Assembly (NCBI RefSeq): GCF_000195915.1
Contig: NC_002578.1
Span: 496,001 to 560,000 of the forward strand
Length of the DNA: 64,000 nt
Source: Thermoplasma acidophilum DSM 1728
Lineage (GTDB): Archaea > Thermoplasmatota > Thermoplasmata > Thermoplasmatales > Thermoplasmataceae
Reading direction: 5' to 3'
Shown: piece by piece, positions 8,826-17,380 of the stretch
Position numbering within the stretch: the first letter of the stretch is position 1
How the letters are laid out: each line of letters starts with the position of its first letter
The notes under the pieces: model-generated
Database searches by the model: none
Told to the model about the DNA's origin: nothing
The model's input: only the letters and a program-made list of their open reading frames with translations
Position numbers and translations under genes: made by a program

Positions 8826-9874
8826 TATTAACATTCAAAATCAAGCATGGAAGGGATTTTTCTGCGGAACTGAAGAAGGCAAAACAGATAGCTGAATTTG
8901 CAGTAAAAACGCACACGCTATCATCAAAAGATGTTAAGCAGTTCGGACTGAAGAGTATTATAGCGAACCAGATACTGAGAAAATATTCGAGGAATAAACA
9001 AATAAAGAAGGTAAAGAGTGTTAAGCTTACGGTACCGAATCAGGGCATTAAAGTTGATAAAGAAAAAAGGGAAATATATATCCCGTCGCTGAAACTGACC
9101 CTCACATACATGTTCAGAAACGATTTCGAGAAGATAAACCAGATCGAGATCGATGAATGCTACGCATACGTATCGGTAAATATACCCGAAAAGAAGATGA
9201 TTGAACCTAAAAAGTGGATAGGCATAGACAGGAACGCCACAGGCCATATTGCTGTTGTTGCAGATCCTCAGACAGGTAAAATATGGAAATTGGGGAAAAA
9301 AGCAGAGCACATACACAATAAATACAAAGCAATCAGAAAGAAATTGCAAAAGAAGAAGAAATACAAGTTACTGAAAAAAATTAAAGACAGAGAGAGCAGA
9401 ATAGTCAGAGACTTGAACCACAAAGTTTCGAAGAAGATAGTTGAGATAGCACAAGGGGAGAATGCAGGAATAAAACTTGAGAAACTCAACGGAATAAGAA
9501 GCAACAAAAAACACACAAAGCCGTTCAAATATGGCCTGAATTCATGGTCGTTCTACCAGCTCGAATTCTTCATACAGTATAAAGCTAAAATGAACGGCAT
9601 CCCCCTAACCTATGTTGATCCTAGATACACATCGAAAGAGTGCTCTAGGTGTGGATACATAGGTATTAGGGAGGACAAATCATTTGAGTGCCCGAGGTGC
9701 GGGCACGTTGACCATGCCGACGCCAACGCCTCGTTCAATATAGCGGTGCGTCCTCCTTTGATGGAAGGCACAGGTCGATTGCATGCAGACAGTGATGCAT
9801 GCAAGGGGAGCACTGATACCCCTGAAGAGGCAACCCCGGGAACGACGGGGACCTTAGAACCTCCGAAGCTTTAG
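8822..9874 (+). CDS. tnpB: TnpB, RNA-guided RuvC nuclease (OrfB of IS605)
   Basis: A 350-residue TnpB, ancestor-type relative of Cas12. All catalytic elements are present: RuvC-I Asp136 (GIDRN), RuvC-II Glu220 (IKLEKLNG), the zinc ribbon Cys274/Cys277/Cys290/Cys293, and RuvC-III Asp300 (HADANASFNIA). The N-terminal half is Lys-rich, as expected for RNA binding. The last 40 residues lie beyond the catalytic core and are encoded by DNA that forms the predicted omega-RNA hairpins. The stop codon sits in the loop of the right-end hairpin. The 5'-TTAC flank predicts TTAC as its target-adjacent motif. Confidence 0.93.
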   Translation: MILTFKIKHGRDFSAELKKAKQIAEFAVKTHTLSSKDVKQFGLKSIIANQILRKYSRNKQIKKVKSVKLTVPNQGIKVDKEKREIYIPSLKLTLTYMFRNDFEKINQIEIDECYAYVSVNIPEKKMIEPKKWIGIDRNATGHIAVVADPQTGKIWKLGKKAEHIHNKYKAIRKKLQKKKKYKLLKKIKDRESRIVRDLNHKVSKKIVEIAQGENAGIKLEKLNGIRSNKKHTKPFKYGLNSWSFYQLEFFIQYKAKMNGIPLTYVDPRYTSKECSRCGYIGIREDKSFECPRCGHVDHADANASFNIAVRPPLMEGTGRLHADSDACKGSTDTPEEATPGTTGTLEPPKL

Positions 9875-9891
9875 CGAGGAGAGTATGTCAG
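9779..9891 (+). ncRNA. Putative omega-RNA (reRNA) scaffold
   Basis: Four hairpins follow one another at the 3' end of tnpB: TTGCATGCA/TGCATGCAA (9779-9787 with 9796-9804), AGGGG/CCCCT (9804-9808 with 9819-9823), CCCCG/CGGGG (9834-9838 with 9846-9850), and the right-end hairpin 9861-9881. TnpB proteins use an RNA from exactly this position. The guide would be the first bases past the element end, from 9892. The 5' end is not defined by sequence; the RNA itself is inferred. Confidence 0.65.
9861..9881 (+). repeat. Right-end subterminal hairpin of the IS
   Basis: CTCC at 9861-9864 pairs with GGAG at 9878-9881, with a short GC/GC inner stem. It mirrors the left-end hairpin (both begin CTCCGA and end GAGGAG). 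GAAC at 9857-9860 is the right guide and TCAG at 9888-9891 the predicted cleavage site. Confidence 0.7.
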
Positions 9892-10032
9892 CATGAAGGT
9901 ATAGTTTATCAGAACGAGTACGCATTGCATTTTCTGTGAGGGCATCCCCGCACCCCATTCCATCCTATTGGCGATCTTTACATTACTGCTGTTTTTCCAT
10001 TAAATTTTTATGAAGGTTAACACTGAAAGATT

Positions 10033-10908
10033 ATGGATATCAGGACTACGGCTGTTGTGGGTAGTGGTGTTATGGGGCAGGGGATAGCCCAGGTTTTCGC
10101 CAGATCTGGTTACCCCGTGACTATAATAGATGTGAGGGATGATATACTGGCAAACGCTGTTCGCAGCATAAAGGAGGGGCGTTATGGCCTCATGAACCTT
10201 GTCAAGAAAGGCACAATGACCGAATCAGAAGTCGATAAGATAATGGGAAAAATACGCACATCAACAAGTTATGGTTCACTTTCAGACGCCGATATTGTAG
10301 TGGAAGCCGTTCCGGAGAACCTGGATCTGAAAAGAAAGGTCTTCATCGATATAGAGAAAAATGTGAGTGAGAATGCCATAATAGCATCAAACACATCCGG
10401 TATAACCATAGCCGAGATTGCCCAGGATCTGAAGAAGAAGGACAGGGCAATCGGAATGCACTGGTTCAATCCAGCAGGCATCATGAAGCTTATAGAGGTT
10501 GTTAGGGCGAAGATGACCTCTGAAGACACGATCAGCACTGTCGTTGATTTTTCACGCAGGATCGGGAAAACGCCAGTTGTCGTTGCAGACGTTCCTGGCT
10601 TCTTCACAACTAGATTCATAGAGGGGTGGTTGCTGGCCGCCATAAGGTCATACGAGGCGAACATTGCAACGAAGGCGGACATAGATACCATGGCGAAGCT
10701 CGCCTTCGGTTTTCCCATGGGTCCGTTCGAGCTGATGAACATAATAGGCATAGATACGGTGTATCACATAGCGGAGTACCTCAGGGAAGAGACCGGAGAT
10801 CCGCAGTTCATACCGCCCGTATCGCTCAAGCAGATGGTCATAAACGGCTATCTCGGCGATCCGAAGGTCAAATACGGAAGCAAGGGCGGCTGGTTCGACA
10901 TGCAGTGA
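10033..10908 (+). CDS. 3-hydroxyacyl-CoA (3-hydroxybutyryl-CoA) dehydrogenase
   Basis: Oxidises L-3-hydroxyacyl-CoA to 3-oxoacyl-CoA with NAD in fatty-acid or butyryl-CoA metabolism. The 291-residue protein is a single-domain-pair enzyme without an enoyl-CoA hydratase fusion. The Rossmann fingerprint is GSGVMGQG at residues 10-17. The signature GMHWFNPAGIMKLIEVV carries the catalytic His, and the C-terminal helical domain includes AFGFPMGPFELMNIIGIDT. A TATA-like TTAAATTTTTA at 10000-10010 is 28 nt upstream of ATG 10033, indicating a leaderless start. Confidence 0.92.
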   Translation: MDIRTTAVVGSGVMGQGIAQVFARSGYPVTIIDVRDDILANAVRSIKEGRYGLMNLVKKGTMTESEVDKIMGKIRTSTSYGSLSDADIVVEAVPENLDLKRKVFIDIEKNVSENAIIASNTSGITIAEIAQDLKKKDRAIGMHWFNPAGIMKLIEVVRAKMTSEDTISTVVDFSRRIGKTPVVVADVPGFFTTRFIEGWLLAAIRSYEANIATKADIDTMAKLAFGFPMGPFELMNIIGIDTVYHIAEYLREETGDPQFIPPVSLKQMVINGYLGDPKVKYGSKGGWFDMQ

Positions 10909-10914
10909 TGGCTC

Positions 10915-11604
10915 ATGCAGGGCGAGGATCGGTGGGCAGACATCAGGGAGATGAACGATCGCCTCATAGCTTGCGAAAGATGCCCCAGGCTTGTGGAATT
11001 CAGAAAAGCGGTTGTTGGAAGGGATAAGCGTTTCAGGGGCGAGACCTACTGGGCAAGGCCAGTTCCGGGATACGGCGATATAAATGGTCGTCTGCTCATA
11101 GTTGGTCTTGCTCCTGCGGCATCAGGTGGAAATAGAACCGGAAGGGTGTTCACCGGCGATAAGAGCTCTGATTTTCTCGTGTCTTGCCTGCATGAAGCCG
11201 GTATAACAAATCAGCCAACATCGGAAAGAAGGGATGATGGCCTCATATATTACGATGCTTACATTACCGCAGCAGTCAAGTGCGTACCGCCAGACAACAA
11301 GCCACTGCCGGAAGAGATCGAGAACTGCTCTGTCTACCTTCGATCGGAGATCGGTTTCATGAAGAACCTTAAGGTCATACTTGTCCTGGGGCAGATTGCT
11401 CTGCAGGCAGTTGTTCGCCTGATTGCCGATCCCGCGGAGCCGAGATCGAGGTACAGATTTGTGCATGGCGCCGTTTACAGTATGAACGGCATCAGGGTGG
11501 TGTGCTCATACCATCCGAGCCCGAGGAACGTGAACACGGGAAAGCTGAAGAGAAGCGACTTCGTTGATCTTCTCAAAAAAGTGAAGGAGATGGCGCTGGA
11601 GTAA
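10915..11604 (+). CDS. Family 5 uracil-DNA glycosylase (UDGb), Fe-S
   Basis: Removes uracil and other deaminated bases from DNA, important in a hot, acidic habitat. Cys20, Cys23, Cys123 and Cys138 are placed as the 4Fe-4S ligands of thermophilic UDGs. Motif 1 is GLAPAASGGNRTG (residues 64-76); it lacks the polar catalytic residue of other families, which is the hallmark of family 5. Motif 2 is HPSPRNVNTG near residue 195. It starts 6 nt after the dehydrogenase stop, so the two probably share a transcript. Confidence 0.9.
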   Translation: MQGEDRWADIREMNDRLIACERCPRLVEFRKAVVGRDKRFRGETYWARPVPGYGDINGRLLIVGLAPAASGGNRTGRVFTGDKSSDFLVSCLHEAGITNQPTSERRDDGLIYYDAYITAAVKCVPPDNKPLPEEIENCSVYLRSEIGFMKNLKVILVLGQIALQAVVRLIADPAEPRSRYRFVHGAVYSMNGIRVVCSYHPSPRNVNTGKLKRSDFVDLLKKVKEMALE

Positions 11605-11616
11605 TTGCCAATACCT

Positions 11617-12900
11617 TCACATGGACATTATGAGGCTGTAAACCCCAGCGGATTCTATTATTGCCAGTGTTATCCAGTATATGGCCATGTACCATTTCTT
11701 CATCGGGTTCCCCTTCATAACCCTGGCATCGGATACCAAAAGGCCCAGGAGCAGTCCCACTGGTGCCAGAACTATGACGAAGACTATCATCAGATCGATG
11801 ACAAGCGAGAGAAGATAGGATGAGGCCAGGATGGCTATCACTGCAGCCGGTATGCTTTCAGTCATGTATAGTATCAGAAACTTTCTTCTGTCGGATATCA
11901 TGTTCTTTCTGGCCGATTCCATTTCCGGTTCGCTCAGATCCCCCTTCCTTATCAGGTATCTTCCGTGCCTGTGGAATTTCCATCCGAGTGCCTCAGCGAT
12001 ACCCCATGTCGATGCCAGCGAGATTACGATGAGCGCTAGGAAACCGGCAGTGAAGAAACCAGCTGCCATTATATATGGAGCAAGGCTGCCAAACGGTTTC
12101 AGCGCCCGATCCAGAAGCGCGGGATCAGTGGCATATCCACCTATGAATGTTCCTGCTATAACGGTCATAACCATGAGGATCTCGCTCACGATGGAACCTA
12201 CCGCAGTTTCGTTCCTGCTTATCCTGATATCCTCCTTTATCATGTGTTTCTGGACGCTGGCGCCTGCCTGGTAGAATATCATGAATGGCATTATGACGGC
12301 GCCTATATTTGCTATCAGCAGCGTTTCGTACTGCCTGTTCGTGTATGGCTGCAGCGGATTGAGGCCTATGCGCACTATATCGATCAGCGAAGGCCTCATC
12401 ATGACCGCGCTGGATACTATGGATATAACAAGCACGAGCGAGATCAGAAGGAGAACACGTTCTATCCTGTGGTACCTGCCGGCCATTATTATCCCATTGT
12501 GGATGGCGAATATGATTGGTATTGAGATTATCGGCGGGATGCCGATCAGCGATAGGCCGATGGCCATACCGCTGTATTCCGCTATGTACGAAAGAACATC
12601 GGTAGAGGCCATGGGCACTGCTACCAGCATGGCAAGCTTCTTTCCGTATCTTGTCCTAACGGCCTCGCCCATTCCCATGCCGGAGAATATGCCAAGGTAG
12701 CCGGCTGCGTTCTGGACTATGAAGAGCGGGGGTATCAGTATGATCATGATGAAGATCATCCTGTAGCCGAATGCGGCGCCAGACTGAAGCCCAGTTATGA
12801 CGCTTGCAACGTCAACATCGGCCATCATGACTATCCATGCTGGCCCGATTCTGGACAGTATCCTGTGGATGTTCGCCGGCTTCGCTATTTCAATGTTCAT
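11617..12900 (-). CDS. NRAMP-family divalent metal transporter, non-canonical motifs
   Basis: A 427-residue membrane protein with about 11 TM helices. TM1 reads DVASVITGLQSGAAFGY, aligning position by position with the NRAMP signature DPGNxATDxxAGAxFGY. The metal-binding Asp is kept but the Asn is Ser. In TM6 the usual MPH is MPF, so the Met is kept and the His lost. NRAMP proteins import Mn2+ or Fe2+ with protons; these substitutions leave the substrate open (Mg2+-type NRAMP relatives are also known). The gene sits alone behind a perfect palindrome at 12910-12925. It converges on the UDG gene. Confidence 0.87.
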   Translation of the reverse strand: MNIEIAKPANIHRILSRIGPAWIVMMADVDVASVITGLQSGAAFGYRMIFIMIILIPPLFIVQNAAGYLGIFSGMGMGEAVRTRYGKKLAMLVAVPMASTDVLSYIAEYSGMAIGLSLIGIPPIISIPIIFAIHNGIIMAGRYHRIERVLLLISLVLVISIVSSAVMMRPSLIDIVRIGLNPLQPYTNRQYETLLIANIGAVIMPFMIFYQAGASVQKHMIKEDIRISRNETAVGSIVSEILMVMTVIAGTFIGGYATDPALLDRALKPFGSLAPYIMAAGFFTAGFLALIVISLASTWGIAEALGWKFHRHGRYLIRKGDLSEPEMESARKNMISDRRKFLILYMTESIPAAVIAILASSYLLSLVIDLMIVFVIVLAPVGLLLGLLVSDARVMKGNPMKKWYMAIYWITLAIIESAGVYSLIMSM

Positions 12901-12909
12901 TCTAGCACC

Positions 12910-12925
12910 GTAAGGATAACCTTAC
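12910..12925 (-). promoter_or_regulatory. Metal-repressor-like operator of the NRAMP gene
   Basis: GTAAGG-ATAA-CCTTAC is a perfect 6+6 bp palindrome 10-25 nt before the NRAMP ATG. It lies just downstream of an ATATTTATATATCC box on the minus strand at about 12936-12949, so it covers the expected transcription start. The half-site AGG(T/A)TA resembles DtxR/IdeR-family operators (TTAGGTTAGCCTAA-like). Binding by such a repressor is inferred from position, symmetry and the gene controlled. Confidence 0.65.
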
Positions 12926-12949
12926 ATTGCCAACGGATATATAAATATC

Positions 12950-13247
12950 TCGTACAGACTGCGAAAATGGAAAATTTATGGAAACGTTATTAATTATTCT
13001 GAGGCACAGAAAACTCAACTTTTGACAGCATATACGAGCTTTTCCGAAATTGGAAATTCAATTGATCCTGATATGCGATGCGATCGCAATCCTAAACAAG
13101 CCGCAGAGACGACGTATGCTTCATCGTGATTGAATCACACGTATTTGTATCGCTGCACCGAGTTTCTGTGAAATACATCCGTACGGACGGATTTTCATCC
13201 TCGAATGGTCAGGATCCGATGCTTCAATAAACGATATCCCTACGGAT
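12950..13247. other. Intergenic region, no gene recognised
   Basis: About 300 bases between the NRAMP promoter and the 3' end of the SIS-domain gene. It holds two perfect 10-bp palindromes, TGCGATCGCA at 13079-13088 and TCCGTACGGA at 13178-13187, but no open frame with coding character and no recognisable RNA gene. Confidence 0.4.
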
Positions 13248-14279
13248 TCAGTGTTCTCCTGGAGGAAAGACGACGCTGTCGTAGTCCCTGTATCTCCTGT
13301 CCTCGAACCTCAGCATGTCCGGGTTTATGTTTCTGCGCACTGCCAGATAGTAGGCAAGGTAGTACAGGTCAAGCGTGTTCAGGAATGCTGCGGACAGGTC
13401 ATCCTGCGGATCGTTGTAGACGCTTATGTCCCCAACACCGTTGATAGCAAGGGTCTTCGATCCGACGTAGCGGGATGCTCTCGCTATCTGATCTCCCCTT
13501 GCCCTGTCCTTCTCGCCCTCTATGAGTATTACAAGGGTGTTCTCATCCATCACGGCGGTGCATCCATGGTTGAACTCTTCGAATTCGATGCCCTCCGCGT
13601 GGATGTGCGTCGCCTCCTTGATCTTCTGTGCGGCCTCCCTGGCAACGGGGAAATTGAAGCCAGAACCAAGCACGAAGATGTCATCTATCTGGTCAAGTTC
13701 CTCGGCAGCGGATCTCATCTCCGGATCATCCTTCCCAACATGCTTTGCTATCTCGGATCTCAGATTCTTCATATCGTAGGAGAGATTCCCGTAATAATCC
13801 GCAATGTAGAGCGAGGCGAAGGCATTGTTGAAGAAGGCCTTCGTATTGCAGAGGGATTTGTCCTCATCCGCTATGGCAATGGGATAATCCACCGAATTGT
13901 AAAGAGGCGAATCAGCATAGTGGGTTATTCCGGCGGTCTTGGCCGTCTTCCTTGCCTTGATGACGGCATCGACGGTGCTCTTGGTCTTTCCCGTATGCGA
14001 TATGGCAATGGTGGCTGCATTGGATTGCATGTAATTCAGGTATTCATAGGCCTGCACAACCGCATGCCTCTTTGAAACCCGGTCCAGTATCTGGCTGCCA
14101 ACGTATGCCGAATGGTAGGCTGTCCCGTTTCCAAGAAAGATCAGATCATCGCCAATAAACGATAGATCCGCATTCTGCATTGAGGAGAGGGTTCTGTCAA
14201 TGCCGTTCGGTATGTCTTTCATCATCTCGTACATCACGTAAGGATGTGATTTCCTGACTTCCGGTAGCTGATCGGTCAT
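13248..14279 (-). CDS. SIS-domain sugar-phosphate isomerase (GlmS isomerase-like)
   Basis: Two tandem SIS domains, about residues 30-160 and 185-320, without the glutaminase domain of GlmS. The first domain has FLGNGTAYHSAYVGS and the AISHTGKTKST phosphosugar-binding loop. The second has VLGSGFNFPVAREAAQKIKEA followed by AEGIEFEEFNHGCTAV, which is GlmS/AgaS-like. It probably isomerises or deaminates an amino-sugar phosphate; the substrate is not readable. A longer frame starts at ATG 14288, but the TATA run 14291-14309 fits a leaderless start at ATG 14279 better. Divergent from the next gene. Confidence 0.85.
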   Translation of the reverse strand: MTDQLPEVRKSHPYVMYEMMKDIPNGIDRTLSSMQNADLSFIGDDLIFLGNGTAYHSAYVGSQILDRVSKRHAVVQAYEYLNYMQSNAATIAISHTGKTKSTVDAVIKARKTAKTAGITHYADSPLYNSVDYPIAIADEDKSLCNTKAFFNNAFASLYIADYYGNLSYDMKNLRSEIAKHVGKDDPEMRSAAEELDQIDDIFVLGSGFNFPVAREAAQKIKEATHIHAEGIEFEEFNHGCTAVMDENTLVILIEGEKDRARGDQIARASRYVGSKTLAINGVGDISVYNDPQDDLSAAFLNTLDLYYLAYYLAVRRNINPDMLRFEDRRYRDYDSVVFPPGEH

Positions 14280-14346
14280 ATCTGCCATATTTATTATTAA
14301 TTAATAAAAATTGGCAAAAATTTCAGATCGCAACTGATTAATCGTT

Positions 14347-15270
14347 ATGATGCATTATGATGGTATGTATTATATAAATGAGGAAGAGGTCCGCTCAAAC
14401 TTGACCATGAAGGATACGATCGATGCAATAAGAGAGGCATTTGAAGAATACAGGGCTGGCAGGGCATCTTCCAATACAAGGGTCAGGACGTTCTCCGAGG
14501 GTTCTGTGCTCAACACCATGCCGGCATCGATGGAAAAATACCACATCCTGGGGCACAAGACATATTCTGCCTCCAGAAACGGGGCAAGATTTGTGGTAAC
14601 TCTGTTCGATTCAAGGAACAATGACCTGATCGCAATCGTGGAGGCGAACAGGCTCGGCCAGATGAGAACCGGAGCCGTCACCGCGTATGCAACTAGCATT
14701 CTGCATCCACACGTGGAGAACTTCACGATCATAGGATCTGGCTTTCAGGCCGAGACACAGCTTGAGGGCATGATCACGGTTTCACATCCGCAGTCCATAA
14801 GAGTATACTCACGCAACTACGATCATGCGAAGGATTTTGCCTCACGCATGTCAAAGCAATTCGGAGTAGATATAAGGCCTGTTGACAATGCAGAGGCAGC
14901 TCTATCTGACGCGGATACCGTGTCATCCATCACAAACAGCACGTCGCCCGTGATATTGAGAAAATACTTGGGCGATGAATACCATGTGAACCTCGCCGGA
15001 TCAAACTACATGAACAGGAGAGAGGCGGAGTATGAGGTTCTTCATGATGCGGACCTGGTCGTCACGGAGCACTACGATCAGTCAATGGTAGAGAGCGCCG
15101 AAATATCCGAATACGTGAAGTTTGGAGGAAAACCAGTGGAGCTGAGGGAAATAGCAGGAAGGTATGGCGAGTTCTCTGGCCTAAGGAGGACGGTGTTCAA
15201 ATCGATGGGCATCGGCCTGGAGGATATAGCAACGGCATACAGAGTCCTGCGCAATCTGGGCATCGCATGA
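14347..15270 (+). CDS. Ornithine cyclodeaminase / mu-crystallin family dehydrogenase
   Basis: A 307-residue member of the OCD/mu-crystallin/AlaDH family. The N-terminal dimerisation region ends with KTYSASRNGARFVVTLFD. The substrate-contact segment EANRLGQMRTGAVTAYAT carries the conserved Arg-Thr-Gly-Ala. The Rossmann loop is IIGSGFQAETQLEG. Family members are ornithine cyclodeaminases, alanine dehydrogenases or ketimine reductases, and sequence alone does not choose. ATG 14347, 14350 and 14365 are all possible starts. The two-sided promoter with the SIS gene lies in 14289-14346. Confidence 0.87.
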   Translation: MMHYDGMYYINEEEVRSNLTMKDTIDAIREAFEEYRAGRASSNTRVRTFSEGSVLNTMPASMEKYHILGHKTYSASRNGARFVVTLFDSRNNDLIAIVEANRLGQMRTGAVTAYATSILHPHVENFTIIGSGFQAETQLEGMITVSHPQSIRVYSRNYDHAKDFASRMSKQFGVDIRPVDNAEAALSDADTVSSITNSTSPVILRKYLGDEYHVNLAGSNYMNRREAEYEVLHDADLVVTEHYDQSMVESAEISEYVKFGGKPVELREIAGRYGEFSGLRRTVFKSMGIGLEDIATAYRVLRNLGIA

Positions 15271-15309
15271 ACGGGCGAGCGCTTGGAACACGAAATAAAA
15301 AAATGAAAT

Positions 15310-17280
15310 TCAGAGGATGCCACCGTCCACCGGAACCATGGCATCGGTGGTAGCTCCGAAGATATCTTCGTTCACCATGGCAAGGAGCATGTTCGCGACA
15401 TGCGATGGCAAAACCTCCCTCCTAAGGAGGTTTCCGGTCACGTACTCTTCAACGGTCTGGCCCTTTGCCTTTGCCCTGGCCTCGAGCACGCCATTCTCCC
15501 ATATCTTGGAACCCCTGAATATCTTGTCGGGATTTATTATGTTGGCTCTTATGCCGTATCGGCCGCCTTCCTTTGCAACATAGTGGCATACCTGTGCAGC
15601 GAACGCCTTTGCCGATCCGTATGATACCATCTCCGGCCCAGGATGCGTCAGGTTCTTTGATATGTTGTAAACTATGTTTCCGCCTATGCCCTGTGAGATC
15701 ATTATCTTCATTGCTTCACGGGAGGTTATGAATGAAGCCCTTCCTATTATGGCATAATGCCTGTCCAGATCCTCTACGCTTGTTTCAACTATCTTTGAAC
15801 TCTTGAGTATGCCCGCATTGTTGAACAGTATGTCCAGGCCGCCAACCTCACGCACAAACTGTCCGAACATATCCAGGATCTGGGATTCCGAGGATAGATC
15901 CACGACAAAGGGTATCGCCCTGACTCCATACTGTTCCTCAACCTCCCTGCAGCGGTCGGTTATCGAAGGATCAATATCGCATCCGATAACTGTGCACTCG
16001 TTCTCGGCAAGCTTCTTCATGGCTTCGAGTCCAATTCCACTGGCTGCGCCGGTTACAAGGCCTATGGATCCAAGAAGGAACTTGTGTGTGGTCTTCTTCA
16101 GCTTGGCCTCTTCCAGTGGCCAGTACTCCATAGCATAGGCCTCCCGCTTCGATATGAACTCATGCCTGGATATCTGTTCTGCGTTTGCGTTTACCCTGAA
16201 GCTGTGTATGGCAAGATCGTCGATGATCTTCGCTTCTCTGTAGCTTGTACCTGCCGTTATTATACCGAAGCCCCTGATGACCATAACCGCAGGATATGGA
16301 TCGTGCATGGCGAAGTCCTTTACGTATTCAGCGTATTCCTCAGCGTATTTCGATGCAAATTTCTCTATGTATTCGCCGGCCTTCGATGGATCGTCAAGAT
16401 AGAGAAAGTCGTACTTTGTCCTGATGAGCATGTCAGGTGTGGCCGGCCCGTATGAGCACATCTCCCTTGTCTTTTCCGTTCTGGCTATCCGGCTGGCCTC
16501 ATCGGACGTATCTATGTAAAGGATCTTCTTTTTCTTCTTTGATACCGCACCCCTTATGACAGGAATGTATTCAGCGATCTTCTTGTATTCAACGGCTGGG
16601 ATTTCTTCTTTAAAGAATTTTCCGTCCGTCTTTTCCCTGATGAAATTCTCGGCTCTGCTTACGATGTTTATGTGCCTATCGTAGGCCTCCTTTCCCGTAT
16701 CGCCGAAGGTAAGAAGGCCGTGCTTTCTCAGCACTATGCCGTCAATGCCCTTCTTGAAGCAGTTCATGACCTCCTTTGCAAGCGTAAAACCAGGAGGTAT
16801 GTAAGGCAGAACCACGACATTGCCGAGTATTTTCGCGATCTGATCAGAAGGAAGATCCGTGTTGGTTATTGAAAGTATAGCATCGGCGTGGGAGTGCATG
16901 ACAAACTTGTATGGCAAAAAAGCATGCAGAAAGGTTTCCACAGATGGTGATGGCTCCGATGGGTTAACCATGCTTTTCTTCAGGTAATCCACCATGGCTT
17001 CATCGGTCATTTTGTCAATCTTTGCGGCCGCAAGAGCGTCATCCATCCTTATACCTGTGAAACCCCTGCTGTCTATCGTCCCAAGGTTCGAACCGCTGTT
17101 TTTGACCCGGAGAACGCTAATGATTCTGCCGGCATGATCCCTCTCAGTTGTCTTGACAGAGGTATTTCCCCCACCGTGGAGGACAAGATCCGGATCGCTA
17201 CCTATGAGCCTTGATCCGTATACCACCTCATCAATATCACTGTCAAACTTTGTCTCTGCCCATCTATTCTGCATGGACAA
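15310..17280 (-). CDS. Class II aldolase / short-chain dehydrogenase fusion
   Basis: A two-domain enzyme of 656 residues. Residues about 1-400 are a class II (zinc) aldolase: LHGGGNTSVK, then HSHADAIL and LRKHGLLTFG carry the zinc histidines. Residues about 410-656 are a short-chain dehydrogenase with TGAASGIG as dinucleotide loop, NNAG, and YGSAK as the catalytic Tyr-x-x-x-Lys. Bacterial RhaD/RhaE fusions of this shape cleave rhamnulose-1-phosphate and oxidise the lactaldehyde formed. The substrate here is unproven. Not obviously in an operon with sugar genes. Confidence 0.9.
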   Translation of the reverse strand: MSMQNRWAETKFDSDIDEVVYGSRLIGSDPDLVLHGGGNTSVKTTERDHAGRIISVLRVKNSGSNLGTIDSRGFTGIRMDDALAAAKIDKMTDEAMVDYLKKSMVNPSEPSPSVETFLHAFLPYKFVMHSHADAILSITNTDLPSDQIAKILGNVVVLPYIPPGFTLAKEVMNCFKKGIDGIVLRKHGLLTFGDTGKEAYDRHINIVSRAENFIREKTDGKFFKEEIPAVEYKKIAEYIPVIRGAVSKKKKKILYIDTSDEASRIARTEKTREMCSYGPATPDMLIRTKYDFLYLDDPSKAGEYIEKFASKYAEEYAEYVKDFAMHDPYPAVMVIRGFGIITAGTSYREAKIIDDLAIHSFRVNANAEQISRHEFISKREAYAMEYWPLEEAKLKKTTHKFLLGSIGLVTGAASGIGLEAMKKLAENECTVIGCDIDPSITDRCREVEEQYGVRAIPFVVDLSSESQILDMFGQFVREVGGLDILFNNAGILKSSKIVETSVEDLDRHYAIIGRASFITSREAMKIMISQGIGGNIVYNISKNLTHPGPEMVSYGSAKAFAAQVCHYVAKEGGRYGIRANIINPDKIFRGSKIWENGVLEARAKAKGQTVEEYVTGNLLRREVLPSHVANMLLAMVNEDIFGATTDAMVPVDGGIL

Positions 17281-17380
17281 GTATCACTGTTTATCTTTTA
17301 AATCTTGCATGGATCTGGCTGGTTTCCAGGAGATGATTGTGACCCCTCAACAAAATGATTACGAACAGACCATATCTAGC

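Larger units (their letters stand above)
8323..9891 (+). mobile_element. Intact IS200/IS605-family insertion sequence (tnpA + tnpB)
   Basis: A 1,569-bp element predicted from IS608 rules. The 5' flank is TTAC (8319-8322), the left hairpin foot begins exactly 19 nt further in, and the tetranucleotide 5' of that hairpin is AAAG, the known IS608 partner of TTAC. On the right, the hairpin is preceded by GAAC and the element ends 10 nt after the hairpin with TCAG. The fourth base of guide and cleavage site pair (C with G), a compensated variant of IS608 GAAT/TCAA. No terminal repeats or target duplication are expected in this family. Both genes are intact. Confidence 0.85.

Noticed and set aside
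13079-13187. TGCGATCGCA and TCCGTACGGA as operators
   Set aside because: Both are perfect 10-mers, but neither lies at a promoter; short palindromes of this size occur by chance.
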